Origin: Rhabdophis nuchalis
Taxonomy: Eukaryota; Chordata; Lepidosauria; Squamata; Natricidae
Assembly (NCBI GenBank): GCA_039707465.1
Contig: CM077646.1
Span: 82,236,715-82,300,714 of the forward strand
Length of the DNA stretch: 64,000 nucleotides
Direction of reading: 5' to 3'
In this document: one piece after another, positions 1 to 13,805 of the stretch
Layout: each line of letters starts with the position of its first letter
Position numbering within the stretch: position 1 is the first letter of the stretch
Notes under the pieces: generated by a model
Databases searched by the model: none
Told to the model about the DNA's origin: nothing
Seen by the model: the letters and a program-made list of their open reading frames with translations, nothing else
Translations under genes and position numbers: made by a program

Positions 1-777
1 CCTGTCTGATCCTTTCTTGATATTATTTTGGTACATGTTACATATAAAAAAACAATTCTGCAGAGTTACATAGAAAAGTTACATAGAAAAAATAATTCTA
101 CTCAAGGTCACAGCAAAATGTAGGTAACAACAGGTAAAGACAGATTGCACAGCAATTTCCAGCACCAATTTCTATGGCATGCTGAAGTACATTTACAAAC
201 TTGAATCAGGATCAATGCCTTGGCTTGTTCAGTTAAAAGCACTGTATAATTTATTCTGTTGAAAATCACAATACAAAATACGTAGATTGGGGTAAGATGT
301 ACAGGGATAATAGAAAACATCTTAAGATGTCCATTACACTGAAAAAAGATTCACTGAAAGCAAAGGAAATATAAAGTCTGTGTATACCAAATATAGGGGT
401 TTACATCCATGAAGTCATGTGAAAGTATAAAAAAGCTTAATTAAGGCACGAAATGTAACTTTCACATTCAATGAAAAACTCTACATTTGTGTATGATAAA
501 ATCTGAAGCCATGCATCATAAAGAGAAATGCCTTCTTGAACAGAAATATTCAGATATTTAGCCTCTTACCCAACAGCAAGAAATCTGGCTTGAACTCTGA
601 AGATGTATATAAATACAATGAATTTTTTTGAAAAGGAACAGTGGAATAATATCAAACTAGGATTCAGTATCACCTCTCTCTTTGTGGTGAAGTAATAATC
701 CCTTAAGAGCTTAAACAATTATTCTCAGGAGATCCTGCAATATCCATTGTCCCATGATGCTTCCTGGTACTCTGGAA
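1..777. other. AT-rich intronic DNA, nothing recognised
   Basis: Read as the distal part of the last ATG7 intron. I see no exon, repeat family or RNA gene here. Short open frames are AT-rich noise. Confidence 0.4.
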
Positions 778-1066
778 ACTAAAGGTAAAGGTTCCCCTTG
801 CACATATGTGCTATTCGTTCCTGACTCTAGGGGGCGGTGCTCATCTCCATTTCAAAGCCAAAGAACCAGTGCTGTCCAAAGATGTTCTCTGTGGTCATGT
901 GGCTGGCATGACTAAATGCCAAAGGCACATGGAATGCTGTTACCTTCCCACCAAAGGTGGTCCCTATTTTCCTACCTGCATTTTTATATGCTTTCAAACT
1001 GCTAGGTTGGCAGAAGCTGAGACAAGTAACAGGAGGTCACTCTGTACCACGCCGCTAGGGATCTAG
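778..1066 (-). mobile_element. Sauria-type SINE, tRNA head missing
   Basis: The + strand starts taaaggtaaaggttcccc, the complement of the tail common to squamate tRNA-derived SINEs, and continues through the body (gggggcggtgctcatctcc ... tgctaggttggcagaagctg). The sequence stops near ctagggatct, so most of the tRNA-like head is missing. Family assignment is from memory of squamate repeats. Confidence 0.7.
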
Positions 1067-4000
1067 CCATAGTTAAAATCTAGCCATAGTTAAAATCATT
1101 TCATACAAATGTGGTTTCAAATATGTTTTGATTTCTGCATATTGAAACTAATATAATTTCACTGGTAGTATTTGCATATCAACTGCCCACACAAATGAAC
1201 TTCAGTGTCTCTCCCGACACCTTGCTGAGTAAATATTCCTAAAAGACTGTATTTCTCTGAATATATTTTTCCTGCAGCAGATGTTCATAGGCCTGTTTGG
1301 TTTATGAGAGAAATGTATTCAGTTGATTGTTGTTCTCTGGAGTTTTTTCCCCCCTCCTCTATCTCTCTCTTTTTAAAAACTTTACTGAGTATACTCAGGT
1401 CCACTTCCTTTTGGGAATACAACACAGATCCATTGGCTTCTTTGCTAGTGTCGAAAGCAACCAATGCATGGATTCTAATAGATGCTTATAAAATTCTGAA
1501 CTTTTCCACTGAACAATTTCCTTGATATTTGAGGGGACAGCAGAAAAAAATTCATCCTACAGATCTCTTCAATAGGTATACCATTTGCTTAGAATAGTAC
1601 ATCCTTCTGTAACTATAAAAACATCCTTGGGCACACCCTTCTATACCTATACAAATTGTCAGGATGAAGGTGAATGGAAGGCATAGCCAATAGAGATCTA
1701 CCAAGTAAAGTGCAAAAGAGGGATGGAATTTATTTATGTAGCAGACTCCCACAGAACTGTCGGACAAAATCTGGGCAGACTGGCATTAAGACTGCCTTGG
1801 GAAGCACCGGATACCTTTCAAAAGGTGAGATACTTGAGTTTGTTTGTGTACAATATATATTCATGTCAATATCTATAAAAGTATCTGGGCAGCATTATTT
1901 GAGATAGTCCCTTTTATAAGGTTTGAACAGTGTATTCAAATAAACTAAAAGCTCTGTTGTATGGAGAAAAATTATTTTTACTGAAGTATGGAAACAATGT
2001 TGGGCAATAGGCAATAAAATAAATATCACACAATTTGGAACTATTTTTCTTTTTGACCTAGTTGGACTCAGACAGTATAGTGTTATTAGAGCAATTTCCT
2101 TAGTGCCAACAATGGGGCAGCTGAAATCTGAGAACCCTCTATGAGTTGGAAAATTCAGAGACAGGAGAGCAGCCAGACAATTTGGTATGTAGGACATAGT
2201 AGGAGGTTTGGAAGAATACAACGGAGATATAATAACTTCAAAAGTTGCCACTCTAAAAGCTTACTCCCGGAGATTGACTTGAAAATAAATAGAATGAGTA
2301 GAATGAATGCAATGGACCTGTTAGTGGGGGCATGACAATTACTGTGTCCTTCACCAAGGTTTTTTTTTTAAAAAAGCAATCATATTTGTCTATCTGAGAA
2401 GAAATTTGTTTGTTCCAGAAGTGAAATAGAATCTTAGGTCCTCCATCATATGAATGGAAGGCAAGATGGCTTCATGAACTGTAAAGAGTTTTGAAGGAAG
2501 CTGAAATAAGATTAAAGGAAGTATGTAAAAAAAACAACCAGGCAAATCACTAACAATTAATTGAAGGAGTTGTTGAGAGTTGTGCTTAGTCACATGACAT
2601 TGTTGAATAGTGAGGCTCCTAAGTCCTCCTAAGGTTCCAAAGAAGACCACGTAAGTATTTGTGTGCGTGTGAATAATAAAGACTCTGATGTTACAAATAT
2701 GCCTACTGTTATAATTGTACAATTATAAATAAAACACTAAAGATTTCTATAATTTTCAAGAGCAGCCTATAAAATTATCAGTAGTCTTCACTGAGGCTTG
2801 TAAATGAACTATGATTCCACTTACACAAAATACAGGTTAATTGTTATTAACTAGAAACAAGCTCCATTACCTAATAATTACAGCAATTAGTACAGACAGA
2901 GGGGTCTAGTTTGCTCATAGCACATTGTCTGCATTTATATGCTATGCCCAAATGCAGCTTGTTTTTAATGTAATTTATCAAACAAGCTGTAGGATGTATT
3001 CACACAATACGGTTGTAAATCCAGTTTAGTTGAAAACCATGGCTCTTCCTCTTGAGTGGCATTGCCAAAAACAACTTTCACTGCCTTTTTCCCAATATAA
3101 AAATCTGGTCAGAAGGATGCTATATAAAACTGACAGTATTTCAGATCATCAATCATAGGAAAAAGCAAATCACATTAGAGCAATGTACGAACCCCTCCAA
3201 CTGAACATACCAAAGATGTTCAACTATTTTCACAATAGTTATATTAACTTAGCATTTCATTAAAGAATCACACAAACTATATTCCCCTTAGTCAAATATT
3301 TATCAGACCTGATTTGCGTCAGTATGTATTATAGTTGCAAATATGCACACAATCAATAATAATAGCAATACAAAATTAAAGCTTATGAAATCAACAGTTG
3401 GCCATGTACAAACAGGAAAAAGGGAGGGAAAGAGGATGCTGAAATACTCAGGTTTTTACAGACCAAAAGCAAGCAATGGCATCATTTTTGGCTGTACTTC
3501 TCTAGCATGTGGATTTAGAACTGTCTCATTTTCCTGTAATTACTATCTTAAATAAAAACAATTGATGAATAGGAGAAAATGCTCTCAGATGATGCAGCTA
3601 TGAAAATGTCTTATTAATCCATTTCTAAGAAAGCAGGAATTTTTGACATGTATAAGAGAATCTGCAGCAATAGTGAAAGTATTTTGCTGATTCCTGATGC
3701 CTACAAGAATGCTCTAAAATGTCAATTCCAGACTGAGAGGTAAGGCAGATTACTTCCGTGCTGTGATTGATGTGAACCAAAAACAGCTGCCTACTGTATG
3801 GCATGTTCTGAAAACTAATTTGCCAAGTAATTGACACTTCTCTCCATCTCATTTCCACTTTTGGAATGCAAAACACTTTATATGTTTCAAATATCATTCA
3901 TTTGTGTCATTCTGGCTTGCTGTGTTCCCAAGAGAGCAATATGCTGGCTCATTTCCTGGCATGGGCATTCAATTCATTATTCCTATGGAAAAAGGAGATT

Positions 4001-4498
4001 CATGCCATCCACGGTGGATAGATTAAGAAAATACATCCCTTAGGCAGGAATTATGCTTTTACTCAACCTTTCCAGGCTTGGGACCCAGTGCATTGTTTAT
4101 TGTTTTCATCATAATCATGGCAAAGACATCATTCCCTTATATTTTCCTCTTCATTCATCACAGAATGGATAAGCCAAAGTATGAGAACCAGAATTTCAGC
4201 CAATCAAGGCAGAAGAATTATTCAACCATAACAAATAGGAACCAATTGCGTAACAAACATTCAAATTTAATTAAAAATGTGATCTATTTCAGCTTGGTTT
4301 TATGTGAAGATAATGACAAGCAGTTGTTGAATGGGCTCACAAATCACTTTGCAATGGTGTGATTTAATTGTGATATGTTGAAGAAGCCTGATTCATACAC
4401 AACATTCAAATATAAATCATGTATTGCAAGTACGTATTACTCTACACGTGTAGAAGAGATAGAGGCAGAGTCTGGAGGTGGAGTCAAGAGAGGAATTA
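1067..4498. other. AT-rich intronic DNA, nothing recognised
   Basis: About 3.4 kb without a recognisable exon, RNA gene or repeat. A 13-base repeat (atctagccatagt) at 1070-1095 is duplicated in tandem. Open frames are short and without family resemblance. Confidence 0.4.
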
Positions 4499-4506
4499 GT
4501 CTAGAG

Positions 4507-4619
4507 CAGGGGTAGTCAACCTTTTTATACCTACCGCCCACTTTTGTATCTCTGTTAGTAGTAAAATTTTCTAACTTCCCTCCGGTTCCACAGTAATGGG
4601 ACCAGGTTGACTACCACTG
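4507..4619. mobile_element. Short hAT element, CAGGGGTAGTCAACC family
   Basis: Termini CAGGGGTAGTCAACC and GGTTGACTACCACTG are inverted repeats. It is flanked by a perfect 8-bp duplication gtctagag (4499-4506 and 4620-4627). At 113 bp it is an internal-deletion copy of the element at 44610. Confidence 0.88.
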
Positions 4620-4909
4620 GTCTAGAGACACTACGTTCCCACAAGCAGTCCAAATCTAGCCCCTCCTGAATTCCTTTAACCCTTGTCTATTTTAGTGCCA
4701 ATTTAGTACTGAACATTTTACTAGATTTCTTCATATAGGCTTGGTAAATAAGTCAGCTTAACTGGAACTTAATGCATGATCCTGATTCTTCGCACCTCAC
4801 AATGTTCAGAGGCAAACAAACTACAATATGGCTTCATGGATGATTCTAACTTGCTAAAGCATGCCACTGCATCCTAGCAACAGGTAAAAGTTTATAATTA
4901 TATTTCTGC

Positions 4910-7372
4910 AAGTTGGTCTTGGAAGCCGCTCAGGAGTTATGGCTACCCTTGGCAGCCATGGGTCTATCCAAGATCATCTCAGGTCCGACCCAGGACAGTG
5001 GCCAGACACTGTATATGATCTTCTCCTTAGGGCAATGGGAACAGGCCCCGATGGAGGAATATGTCCATTTCCCCCAGTCATGGGGGAGATCACACCCTTC
5101 TGTCCTTCAGATTCTTTTATGCTGCCCCCCTCTGCAGGGAGGCCAGACCCATTTGTGCGGTCTACCCCTGGCGACTGATGGCCCCGAGTAGGTGTCAGAG
5201 GAAATTGGGGCTATCCCAGGGGCTTTGCTGCATGGTCCTGCCGAATTCTTGGTGATGTCCTGAAACTAGAGGGTGGCTGAGGATTTGAACAGGATTATGC
5301 CTGTGTGGTCTTTCCTGACACATTGCCCCTAATCCTCCCAGTGATTCACATGAGTTTTTGCATTCTGAAAAGGGTTAAATAGACATTTACAGGACCACTG
5401 CAGGAAAATGAGAGATGACTCCAACCTGACATGACTTAGAGCTGCTATCAAGGCTTATCTTGTGGCAGTAAGAGTGGCAAAACTTTACTATTTCCCCATC
5501 TTTATTGCATTCGCTGAATGTTGCCCAGCAATTCTGTTCTAGATCATGCAATCCTTCCTAGGTCAGGAAGCTTTAGAGGTTCATGTTCAGAGGAATTTGC
5601 TCAACATCTGGTGAATCACTTGGATTCATTCCCAATTAGAATGATTGTGCAAATCCGCCTGAATGCCTGGAATGGGTATTGCCTAGTTATCTGGGATCAG
5701 TTCAATCAAGTTGGGCCACATGAACTGATAAGGCACTCAATGCTGTCAGTACAACTACTTGTTGATTCCAGGCACTCCTGGTTGGTGAAAGCCTCCAAAT
5801 TGGTGGCCCTCAGGGTGGTTAAACCCTGATTAATTACTCACTTCAGGAGATGTTCCCGGGGCCTTTTAAGGAGGCCTTTGTTTGCATCTTGGATCACACC
5901 TGCCTGGACAACTTTTATCCAGTCTCTCATATTCCCTACCTAGGGAATGTGGTAGGAAAAGTGGCAGTTTCAGGGGGTCCTGGATGAAGTGGATTACCTG
6001 GATTCCTTTCAGTTAGGATTCAGGCTGTTATGGGATGGAAACAGCTTTGGTCATGATTGTTGATGATCTTTGACGATTTTCTTGCTCTTCTTAACCTCTC
6101 AGTGGCCTTCAATACCATCAACGATGGTACCCTTTGGGGCCAGCTATGGGGGATGGGAGGCACACTTTTGCACTGGTTTGGCTCCTTTTTCCAAGTTTGG
6201 TTCTAATCAGTGTTCCTAGGATGTGAGAGACTGTGCCAGTCCTATGTGGGTATGCTGCAGGGCTCAGTACTTTCTCCACTGCATTTAAATATCTACATGA
6301 AGCTGGGGTGAGATTATCTACCACCAGGAATTGAAGTATCATCAATGTGCCAATGATACCCAATTTTACAACTCCACTCCAGTGACCCAAGGGATGTTGA
6401 TGCTGCCCATCCCAAAGTGCCTGGAGACTATGGGGGCCTGGATGGGGGACCACAAGCTTCAACTGAACCCTGGTAAGTCTGAATGGATTTGAGTGTATGG
6501 AGCTCTGAGATACAGGGCTCTAATAGTTCTGGACGGGGTTGCACTACCCAAGAGACAGACTCTGTGCACAACTTGGGAGTTCTCCTGGACTCTCTACTCC
6601 TGGTTGAAGACAAGGTGGCAGTCATGGTCAGGAGAGCCTTTGTAGAACTTCATGCTGTGTGACGGTTGTGTCCCTTCCTGGATCAGGAGTCCCTGCACTT
6701 AATCACTTAAGTCCTAGTCATTTCATACTGGAAATAATGCAATGTGTTCTACATGGGGCTACCCTTGGAAGAGAATTTGGCAGCTACAACTGGTGCAGAA
6801 TGCAACAGCTGGAGTAGTTCTTGAGAGCCCTCCAGACTGCCCCATGTTACATCACTGATCTGCAAGCTGTATTGGTTGCCAGTTTGCTCCCGGGTGCAAT
6901 TCAAGATGCTGGTTATTAGCTTTAAAGACCTGTATGGCATGGGTACAGACTATCTGAGGAACCATCTCACCACACCCATACCTATAGAGCGCATGCTAAG
7001 GACACTGTCAGCCAAGAGATTCTGGCACGTGGGGTCCAGGAGAAGAGCCTCCTCTGCCATGGTTCCTGTCCTTTGGAGCAACATAACCCCTGAGGTGAGA
7101 TTTGCACCAACCCTCCTGATCTTCATAAGGGCCTGATGACTTCTGCCAGCAGGCCTGGGACCCCAATGTGTGGTATCACTCTGGAGATGGCTAGTAGATT
7201 GAGAGAAGATCTCACCTCCACTCATGGTCTTCTTGCTCCTTGCTTCTAAATGATCTTTTAATGATAAATCTTTGGTATAACTATGATTATTGTTATTATT
7301 GTTTTATCATTTAATGTTTCTGGTTTAAATGTTTGTAAGCCATTCAGTCGCCTATGGATGAGATTGGCGGCA
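4910..7372 (+). mobile_element. Old, degraded L2-type LINE
   Basis: Frame-broken relatives of the LINE copies at 29.7 and 33.2 kb. Matching landmarks include FQLGFRLLWDGN and NLSVAFNTINDGT near 6010-6130, GMLQGSVLSPLHLNIYMK near 6250-6310, and PHTHTYRAHAKDTVSQEILARG-like remains near 6970-7030. The region near 4,910 looks like the further 5' part. Multiple stops and frameshifts show it is old and inactive. Confidence 0.7.
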
Positions 7373-9391
7373 AAAAGAACCAGCCAACCAATAGAAAATA
7401 ATTATGTATTAATCAAAAACGTGTTATCTTACAGCAATGGCTAGTAATGAATGCTACTATATATCTTAGACAGTATACTTGGTAAAGCTGGTAAATTGCA
7501 GCAGGTTCAAAAGCTACAATTTTCAAAATCACAATACAAAGTAGCTGCACCATTCAATACCTCATTTGAAAAATACCTTCATGAGAGACCTCAGGACATA
7601 TGTATGGATTACCAAATATATCAGCACATGCTGAAGATTTGTGAGGGATTCTCAAAAATAGCCAATCACTCCAGAAAACTGCAAATGATCCAAGTCCTCT
7701 CTATGAGGATTCTCTAGAATTCGGCAGTCCAACTTTTCTTCTGATTATTACTTGTTTGCTGCAGTTGTAGTAAATTAACTGGGATGGCTTTTTGGCATGT
7801 ATATCAGAGCCAAATGCCTGGTTTTAAGCCAGGATTGGGTAATTCACATTCCCCAAGATATTCCAGTCCAGGCTGTTGAAGTCTGGCATCAAAATATAAT
7901 TATCAGAGTCATAATTCTTCTTATTTCCTTCTAACACGATACTTATTCAGAATAGCAACCACCCACCTCATGCCCAAAGGAAAATGAGACATAAAAATAA
8001 ATTTGCCTCCATTAATATATTCCTCAAACATTAAAAGTCATTATTTGGAGAGAGAGAAACCTTTTCAGTTGAGTATAATAACAATTAAAGCCTCTGCTAT
8101 ACCTAAAACACTTTCTTGGTACTAAATCTGAATCTTCTCTGAATCTTCCAATCCCCCCCCCCTTGGGCGCTCCCCAAAATAAGAGGTCTGAAATTTTAGC
8201 CTTACCCCAATGTTGATATCATCACTGGTCATGTTCTATGAGTCAAAAGTAATTTTTAAAATAATACTCCCTAGCCACAAAGGGATCCGGCCCGCGGGCC
8301 TTGACTTTGACACCCCTGACCTAAAGAGATTATGAGTGTAAGATACCACAGAAGGAGGTGGCAATGGTGGCAGCCTGGGGCAACCTCTAAGCCTATTGAC
8401 TCAAATTACACATCTACATCTCTCCTTATATATTTTTTTGTGTGAATATGTGTGATTTTTAAATTCAAGAATACATTTTGTTATTGTAAACTACCTACAT
8501 GCAGTTACTTTCTCAATATTCAAACACTATTCACATTTCCAATTTTAATCCTGAACTCCATCCACACATCAAATTGTCAAGATTTCATACTAGGCATAAT
8601 TGGACAACTCTCTCTTAAAAATTCTCATGTAAACTCCAAAAGGTTAGCTAATTAATTTTACTGCAAAGAATCACCTGTCAAGGATTTCTGTGTCTAATAG
8701 CATACAAGACGTGTTCCCACCCAACCCCACATGCTGCCTTTCAAGCCCCCAAAACATCTTTTTTTCTGAGCCATATTTGTAAAATGGCTTCCTCTTCCAT
8801 GATAATCAGGAGCTCTCGTCTCACCAATTCAACCATTACACAAATTCAGTATTGAATAATACAATAATCTGATGAAGGCATTTTACATTTTTATTTAAAT
8901 ATAATGCCCCACAAAGATTGATATTTAGCTACCTTTGCTACTGCTCACAGGGTACGCAAGCAAATATGTCTGTAGAAACTACCCACAAAATAGCCTTGGT
9001 CAAACAGAATACATGGGATGCAGCCCATTGAATGACTGAAATGAGCCTATGGGGCAAAGAAAGATAGAAAACTGAAGCGAAACCAGTCTTTATGAAAGAT
9101 GCTGGATTCTGCCACATGCCTGGGAATGGAATAAAACTTATATTTAGTGGTGCATTCTTGGCGGCCTTATCTTCAAGCCCAGAACATCTCTGTTACTTTC
9201 TTCCAAGATTTAAATATGTAGTAGTGTTTTTGAAAGTGGAAGCAAGCTTTGCAATGCTGGCAGTAAATTATTGGCTTACTCTTCCATGAAAAAAAAATCG
9301 TTATGGAAATTCAATAAAGAACTGTGAAAACAAAACACTAAATGATAAGAATCAGTATAAAAATCCACAGGCAATAATGTATAAGAATACA
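7373..9391. other. AT-rich intronic DNA with one hAT end
   Basis: Mostly unrecognised. Around 8281-8319 a segment ends ggccttgactttgacacccctg, matching the right end of the CAGGGGTGTCAAA hAT family; no left end was found. A poly-C run lies near 8153-8162. Confidence 0.4.
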
Positions 9392-9880
9392 CAGGTAATC
9401 CTCAGGTTGTGGTGGCAACTGGGACCAGATTGCTATCACTAAAAAGTGTGATGTTACGTAACCACATCATGTATTGACAATCCTGAGAGCTGTTGTAAGC
9501 TCAAGACATGTGGTTTCTTAAATGGGAAATGATAGGAATCCAAAGTAAGAACCAGGGAGGTACTACAGAGGAGTGGGGAGTGGAAGAGGTCCTGGAGGTC
9601 ATGCTTGAATTCAGGAAAGCCTGGGAAGGCCAGTGCAAGCTGCAGATGAGTGGAGAGAGATCGGAGGATGGACAGCATGGTGGGTTACAAACACAGGAAG
9701 GCCAGGGGACAGACAGCACAGCACAACCATAGCAAGGCCTAAAGATAGACTGTGCAGCATGAGCATACTAAGTCCAGGGTAGATGTAATCACATTATGTA
9801 GATGTAATCACATGATGGCTGGAAATTTGAGGAACTGTTGTTAAGTAACTCTCATTTAGCGCTATCACAACCTCAATCAG
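9392..9880. mobile_element. Possible TA-flanked DNA element, CAGGTAATCC end
   Basis: The left end CAGGTAATCCTCAGGTTGTG roughly mirrors the right end, whose complement is CTGATTGAGGTTGTGATAG, and TA follows the right end. The ends resemble the CAGGTAGTCC family, but the interior is different and purine-rich. Confidence 0.45.
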
Positions 9881-10187
9881 TAAGCAAGAATAACATGTAA
9901 TGTGCCAAACTGATGGAGAAATCCTGAGAGAGCAAAAAGTTTTTGAATCACAACAGGTAGAGATCTACTACAAAGTTAATCAATGAAATAGAGAGCCATA
10001 CACCAACATACAGGCAACATATCCCACAATGTCTAGCAGTCAACAGAACTATCCCACTGGAGGATTCTGTTTTCCCTTCCCCCCTACATACCCAACAAGA
10101 CTGCCCAGAGACAATTTGGGACACCTGGGTGACATGTAGGGGAGATCAATTCAATAACCTAACTATCCATGTATATAACATGCCACC

Positions 10188-10308
10188 CAGTGGTGGGTTT
10201 CTATTTTTTTACTACCTGTTTGCTCATCCGGGCAGGTGGGCGGAGCCTCCTGCCACTGCTACTACCGGTTCACCCGATCTGGGCCAAACCGACAGAAACC
10301 CATCTCTG
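10188..10308. mobile_element. Short hAT element, CAGTGGTGGGTTT family
   Basis: The 121-bp element has termini CAGTGGTGGGTTTCTAT and CAGAAACCCATCTCTG. It carries a perfect 8-bp duplication atgccacc (10180-10187 and 10309-10316). Confidence 0.88.
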
Positions 10309-10316
10309 ATGCCACC

Positions 10317-11543
10317 TGTTAACCTAGTGTCACCATCACATTTTGCAGAAGTAATTCTACAGTTAATTTTGCTATCTAATACCCTTTATCCATTTTTAAA
10401 ATTTTCTGATTATAAATACTTGTATTATGACAACATAGCTACATACATTCTCTATATCATGTACAAACTAATCTATAGTATCTCAAATTATTTACATTTT
10501 TTTTTCTTTTGAGGGAGTTTTTTCAGCTTCAGAATGTTTTGCTTGCCTTTATTTTTAAAGCTTTGTATTATGCCTTTTCAGATGCTGGAATGAAACTGAT
10601 TTCACAAGATCTGGAAAATAAGCTGCATATTAACAAATACTTCTCAAATTTGGCAGTAAATTCACAAGAGGATTATTGCCATCAGATTTTACTACACTAG
10701 TAAAATTAAAGTTTAGAAAGTTTCTCAATTACTTGGGAAATTTCCACGGACAATGCCAGAAACAATTTCACAGCAATCTAAAAATTATTTACAGCCATTC
10801 TGCATTCATTGCATCAAGAGACAGTTTTTTTTAATAATTTTAGGCAAACTTTTTACCATAAGCTACCACTCACGAGTAAGCTCATATTCAAATAAGCATG
10901 CCAAAATTATTAACAATTACAATAAGAGCGCAGGTATCTCGCCATTCAACCGAACTGAAAAAGAGAATAACTCTTATGGTTGACATCAATCTGCAGCATT
11001 TAATATATTACAGTTGTTGTTCTTGGCTGATTCCTTTAATTGGAGCTATTTCATATTGTTTCATTGGTCTCTATTGCTATATCCTGCTTTAAGGTTATTT
11101 TTAATGAAAATCAGGCTATTCTTTTTATAAGTAAATTAACTGTAATCATATACAAATGTGTGTACTCTTTATTTAATAGTATTTCTAAGTAATGTATTTT
11201 TCAAGTGGTTTCATCCTTAGTGACAACATGGACATGTACTTTTCATGGCAGCAATATGGGAGTACTTCCAGAATGCTTTTTGACTATCCTGAGTAGCCTG
11301 CAGCCTTGTTGCCATCTGTCTAACATTTAGCTAGGTTTGAAGCTGCTTAGCTTTTTTAGCTAATCTAATAGCTGCTACCTAGCTGAATTTGCTAAAATTT
11401 ATGATGACTCTTTCCCTCCTTCATGAATTTCAAGTCAGGACACAGTGTTTTTCTCCATAAATACTTATCCCACTCAGATCTATATAAATGATCAAGGCTT
11501 CTGTTGCTTATGCTATGAAAAATAAAGTGAACTCTCTAGGGAC

Positions 11544-11580
<37 letters not shown>

Positions 11581-12489
11581 GAGATATATATGTCTCCATC
11601 CATCCAACCATGAGCTCAGGGTTGCAAAACCAGCACAGGCAGACTGAATAATTGACAAGCTATGAATCCTTAATTTGAGTCATAATTGTTCCTTTAAAAT
11701 CTATATATTAACTTGGAATTTATCTATTATGTGTCTGAAGTTAACTAATTGCAAATTTATGGTTTTATTTGCATGGGTTCAGTAGAAAGCTCTTTGAAGC
11801 TGCAATAAAGGAAATGTGTGCCCTTAGGGTTGAATCAGACCCTCCTCTAAGTACTTCAGTTATGAGGTAACCGCACCTGTGAGTGAACAGTGACTAGAAA
11901 AAATAGGTCTCCCTGCTGCCACCAGCCTTTCACTATAAAGCAGTTTCTCCTTTCCATAGCAGGAGAGGATTGAGGAGGAAATCTTGCTAAACACCAAAGG
12001 AGAAACAAAAATAATAATAATTGGTAGCCAGTAGCTTAGCCAAGTTGAGGCACGTGCTAAAAGGCTGGTTCATTCCAGGATTTGAACAAAAATCAACTTT
12101 ATTTAAAGTACCTAAACAGGGTTCTTTATACAACACACAGGGTAAAATGATAAAATAAAATAAGCCCTTCACACAAATCCCTCAATTTCTAAGGAGGTCA
12201 CTCCTTCATCCCAGACTCCAGCCAATTCTCTCACAAATGCATACCGATACTTTCCATCGAACCCTGACAGAACCTCCTTCTTTTCACTTATTGGTTCTCA
12301 GGAATCAGATGACTGATGCAAGTGGGCATCTGATTGGCCAGTTGCACCCTATTACAATAGCTTACAATAAATAAATGTAACTGCTTATTATACCGAGATA
12401 AAATAAACACAAAATGCTATCATAAGGAAAGTGACAGAAACATCCCAATATTGCAGAATATACAGCCTCATGCTACATAACTAAGTTCC
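10317..12489. other. AT-rich intronic DNA, (GT)n only
   Basis: No exon or element recognised. A (GT)n run lies at about 11549-11577. Confidence 0.4.
11549..11577. repeat. (GT)n microsatellite
   Basis: About 14 GT units. Confidence 0.95.
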
Positions 12490-12675
12490 CATTTCATGCT
12501 GAATAAACTAAATTATTAATTTATCTTGAATAGAAAACCATCTTTAGATAGATTTTTACTCCAAAGGCATTTTGTTAAAATAAATTTGATAAAAATCAGA
12601 AAAATCTTATTTAAATTATAAAACATCTAATTTTTTTGATTTTTTAAAAATCTTCATACATTTTTATCCACCCTG
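12490..12675. mobile_element. End fragment of the CAGGGTGGATAAAAAT hAT family
   Basis: Ends in tttttatccaccctg, the complement of the left terminus of the element at 53992, preceded by the same run of aaaatctta/gattttt motifs. The other terminus was not found. Confidence 0.55.
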
Positions 12676-13097
12676 TTACATACTGTTGCTCAACATTATA
12701 TTGAACTATTTATAAACATTTACAAAATAAAATCATGAAATATAATCTATATAATCGGCAGCTATTCCAAGTTCAAAGACATAGATGCTGAAATAGAGAA
12801 TCTTCCTCCTCCAACAGACTACCTCAAAGCATGCTTGAGGTTTATCAGGTTCAAATAAGATGGCTAAGGGAAAATAATTTTGAGAAGATTTTTCCATAAC
12901 TGAAATAATTATAGCCTTAAAACTTGCTATACTTTTAACAAATCAAATTGCATCTTTATATATATATATATTGTAATACCACAAAATGTTTGCATTCAAC
13001 ACTATTTCAAATAGTAAGGAGACCATGAAGGTAAGGAAACATTTAAACAGATTCATCCGCCTGTAGTATAACCCAAACCAGAAAAACTTAGAAAATA
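12676..13097. other. AT-rich intronic DNA, nothing recognised
   Basis: Contains only a short (TA)n run near 12957-12971. Confidence 0.4.
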
Positions 13098-13312
13098 ACA
13101 GAGCCAGCGGTTTTGTGGTTAAGGTGCGAGACTAGTAGCAGGGAAAGTGTGAGTTCTAATTCCATTTTAGGCATGAAAGCTAGATGGATCAGTCACTCTC
13201 AGCCCAACTCACCTCATAGGGTTGCTATTGTGTGAAAAATAGGAGGATGTAAGATTATTATGTATCTTTGGCACCTGGAGTTATTTACAGGTGGAATATA
13301 AATAAACAAAAC
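13098..13312 (+). mobile_element. tRNA-derived SINE
   Basis: The head ttgtggttaaggtgcgagact and the box-B-like gagttctaattcc are a decayed tRNA-type pol III promoter. The body (cagtcactctcagcccaactc, acctcatagggttg, ggaggatgtaagattatta) matches a squamate SINE family known to me by sequence pattern. It ends in ggtggaatataaataaac. Confidence 0.7.
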
Positions 13313-13398
13313 AAACAGCAGACTTTCAAACTTCTTTTTGTTGATGTTGCTCATTAAAATAGTCTGTAATTGGATTTTTAATAGACATTTCATGAATA

Positions 13399-13805
13399 CA
13401 GGTAGCCCTCAGCTTATGACCACAATGGAGCCCAAAATTCATATTGTTAGTGAGAAAATTGTTAAGTGAATTTTGCTCCATTTTATTACTTTTCTTGCCA
13501 CTTTTGTTCAGTGTATTACTGCAGTGGTTAAATTACCAACATTGTTGTTAAGTGAATCTGGTTTTCCATTGACTTTGCTTGTCAAAATGTCACAAAAGGG
13601 GATCACATGACTCCGGGACACTGCAAATGTCATAAATGTGAGTCACTTGTCAAATATACAAATGTAAATCACGTGACCATGGGGATGCTACAATGGTTGT
13701 AAGTGTGAAAAATTGTCATGGCACTTTTTTCCAATGCTACTGTAACCTCGAATGGTCATTAAATGAATTGTTGTAAATAAATTGTTGTAAGTAAAGCACT
13801 ACTTG
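13399..13805. mobile_element. TA-flanked DNA transposon, CAGGTAGTCC family, full length
   Basis: 407 bp between TA dinucleotides, starting CAGGTAGCCCTCAGCTTATG and ending GTAAGTAAAGCACTACTTG. A Tc1/mariner or pogo-type origin is inferred from the TA flanks. The same family recurs at 22546, 24648, 26026, 40165, 47742, 56616 and 60005. Confidence 0.72.

Noticed and set aside
13098..13170. Functional tRNA gene
   Set aside because: Only decayed A and B box-like words remain; the body and tail identify a SINE.
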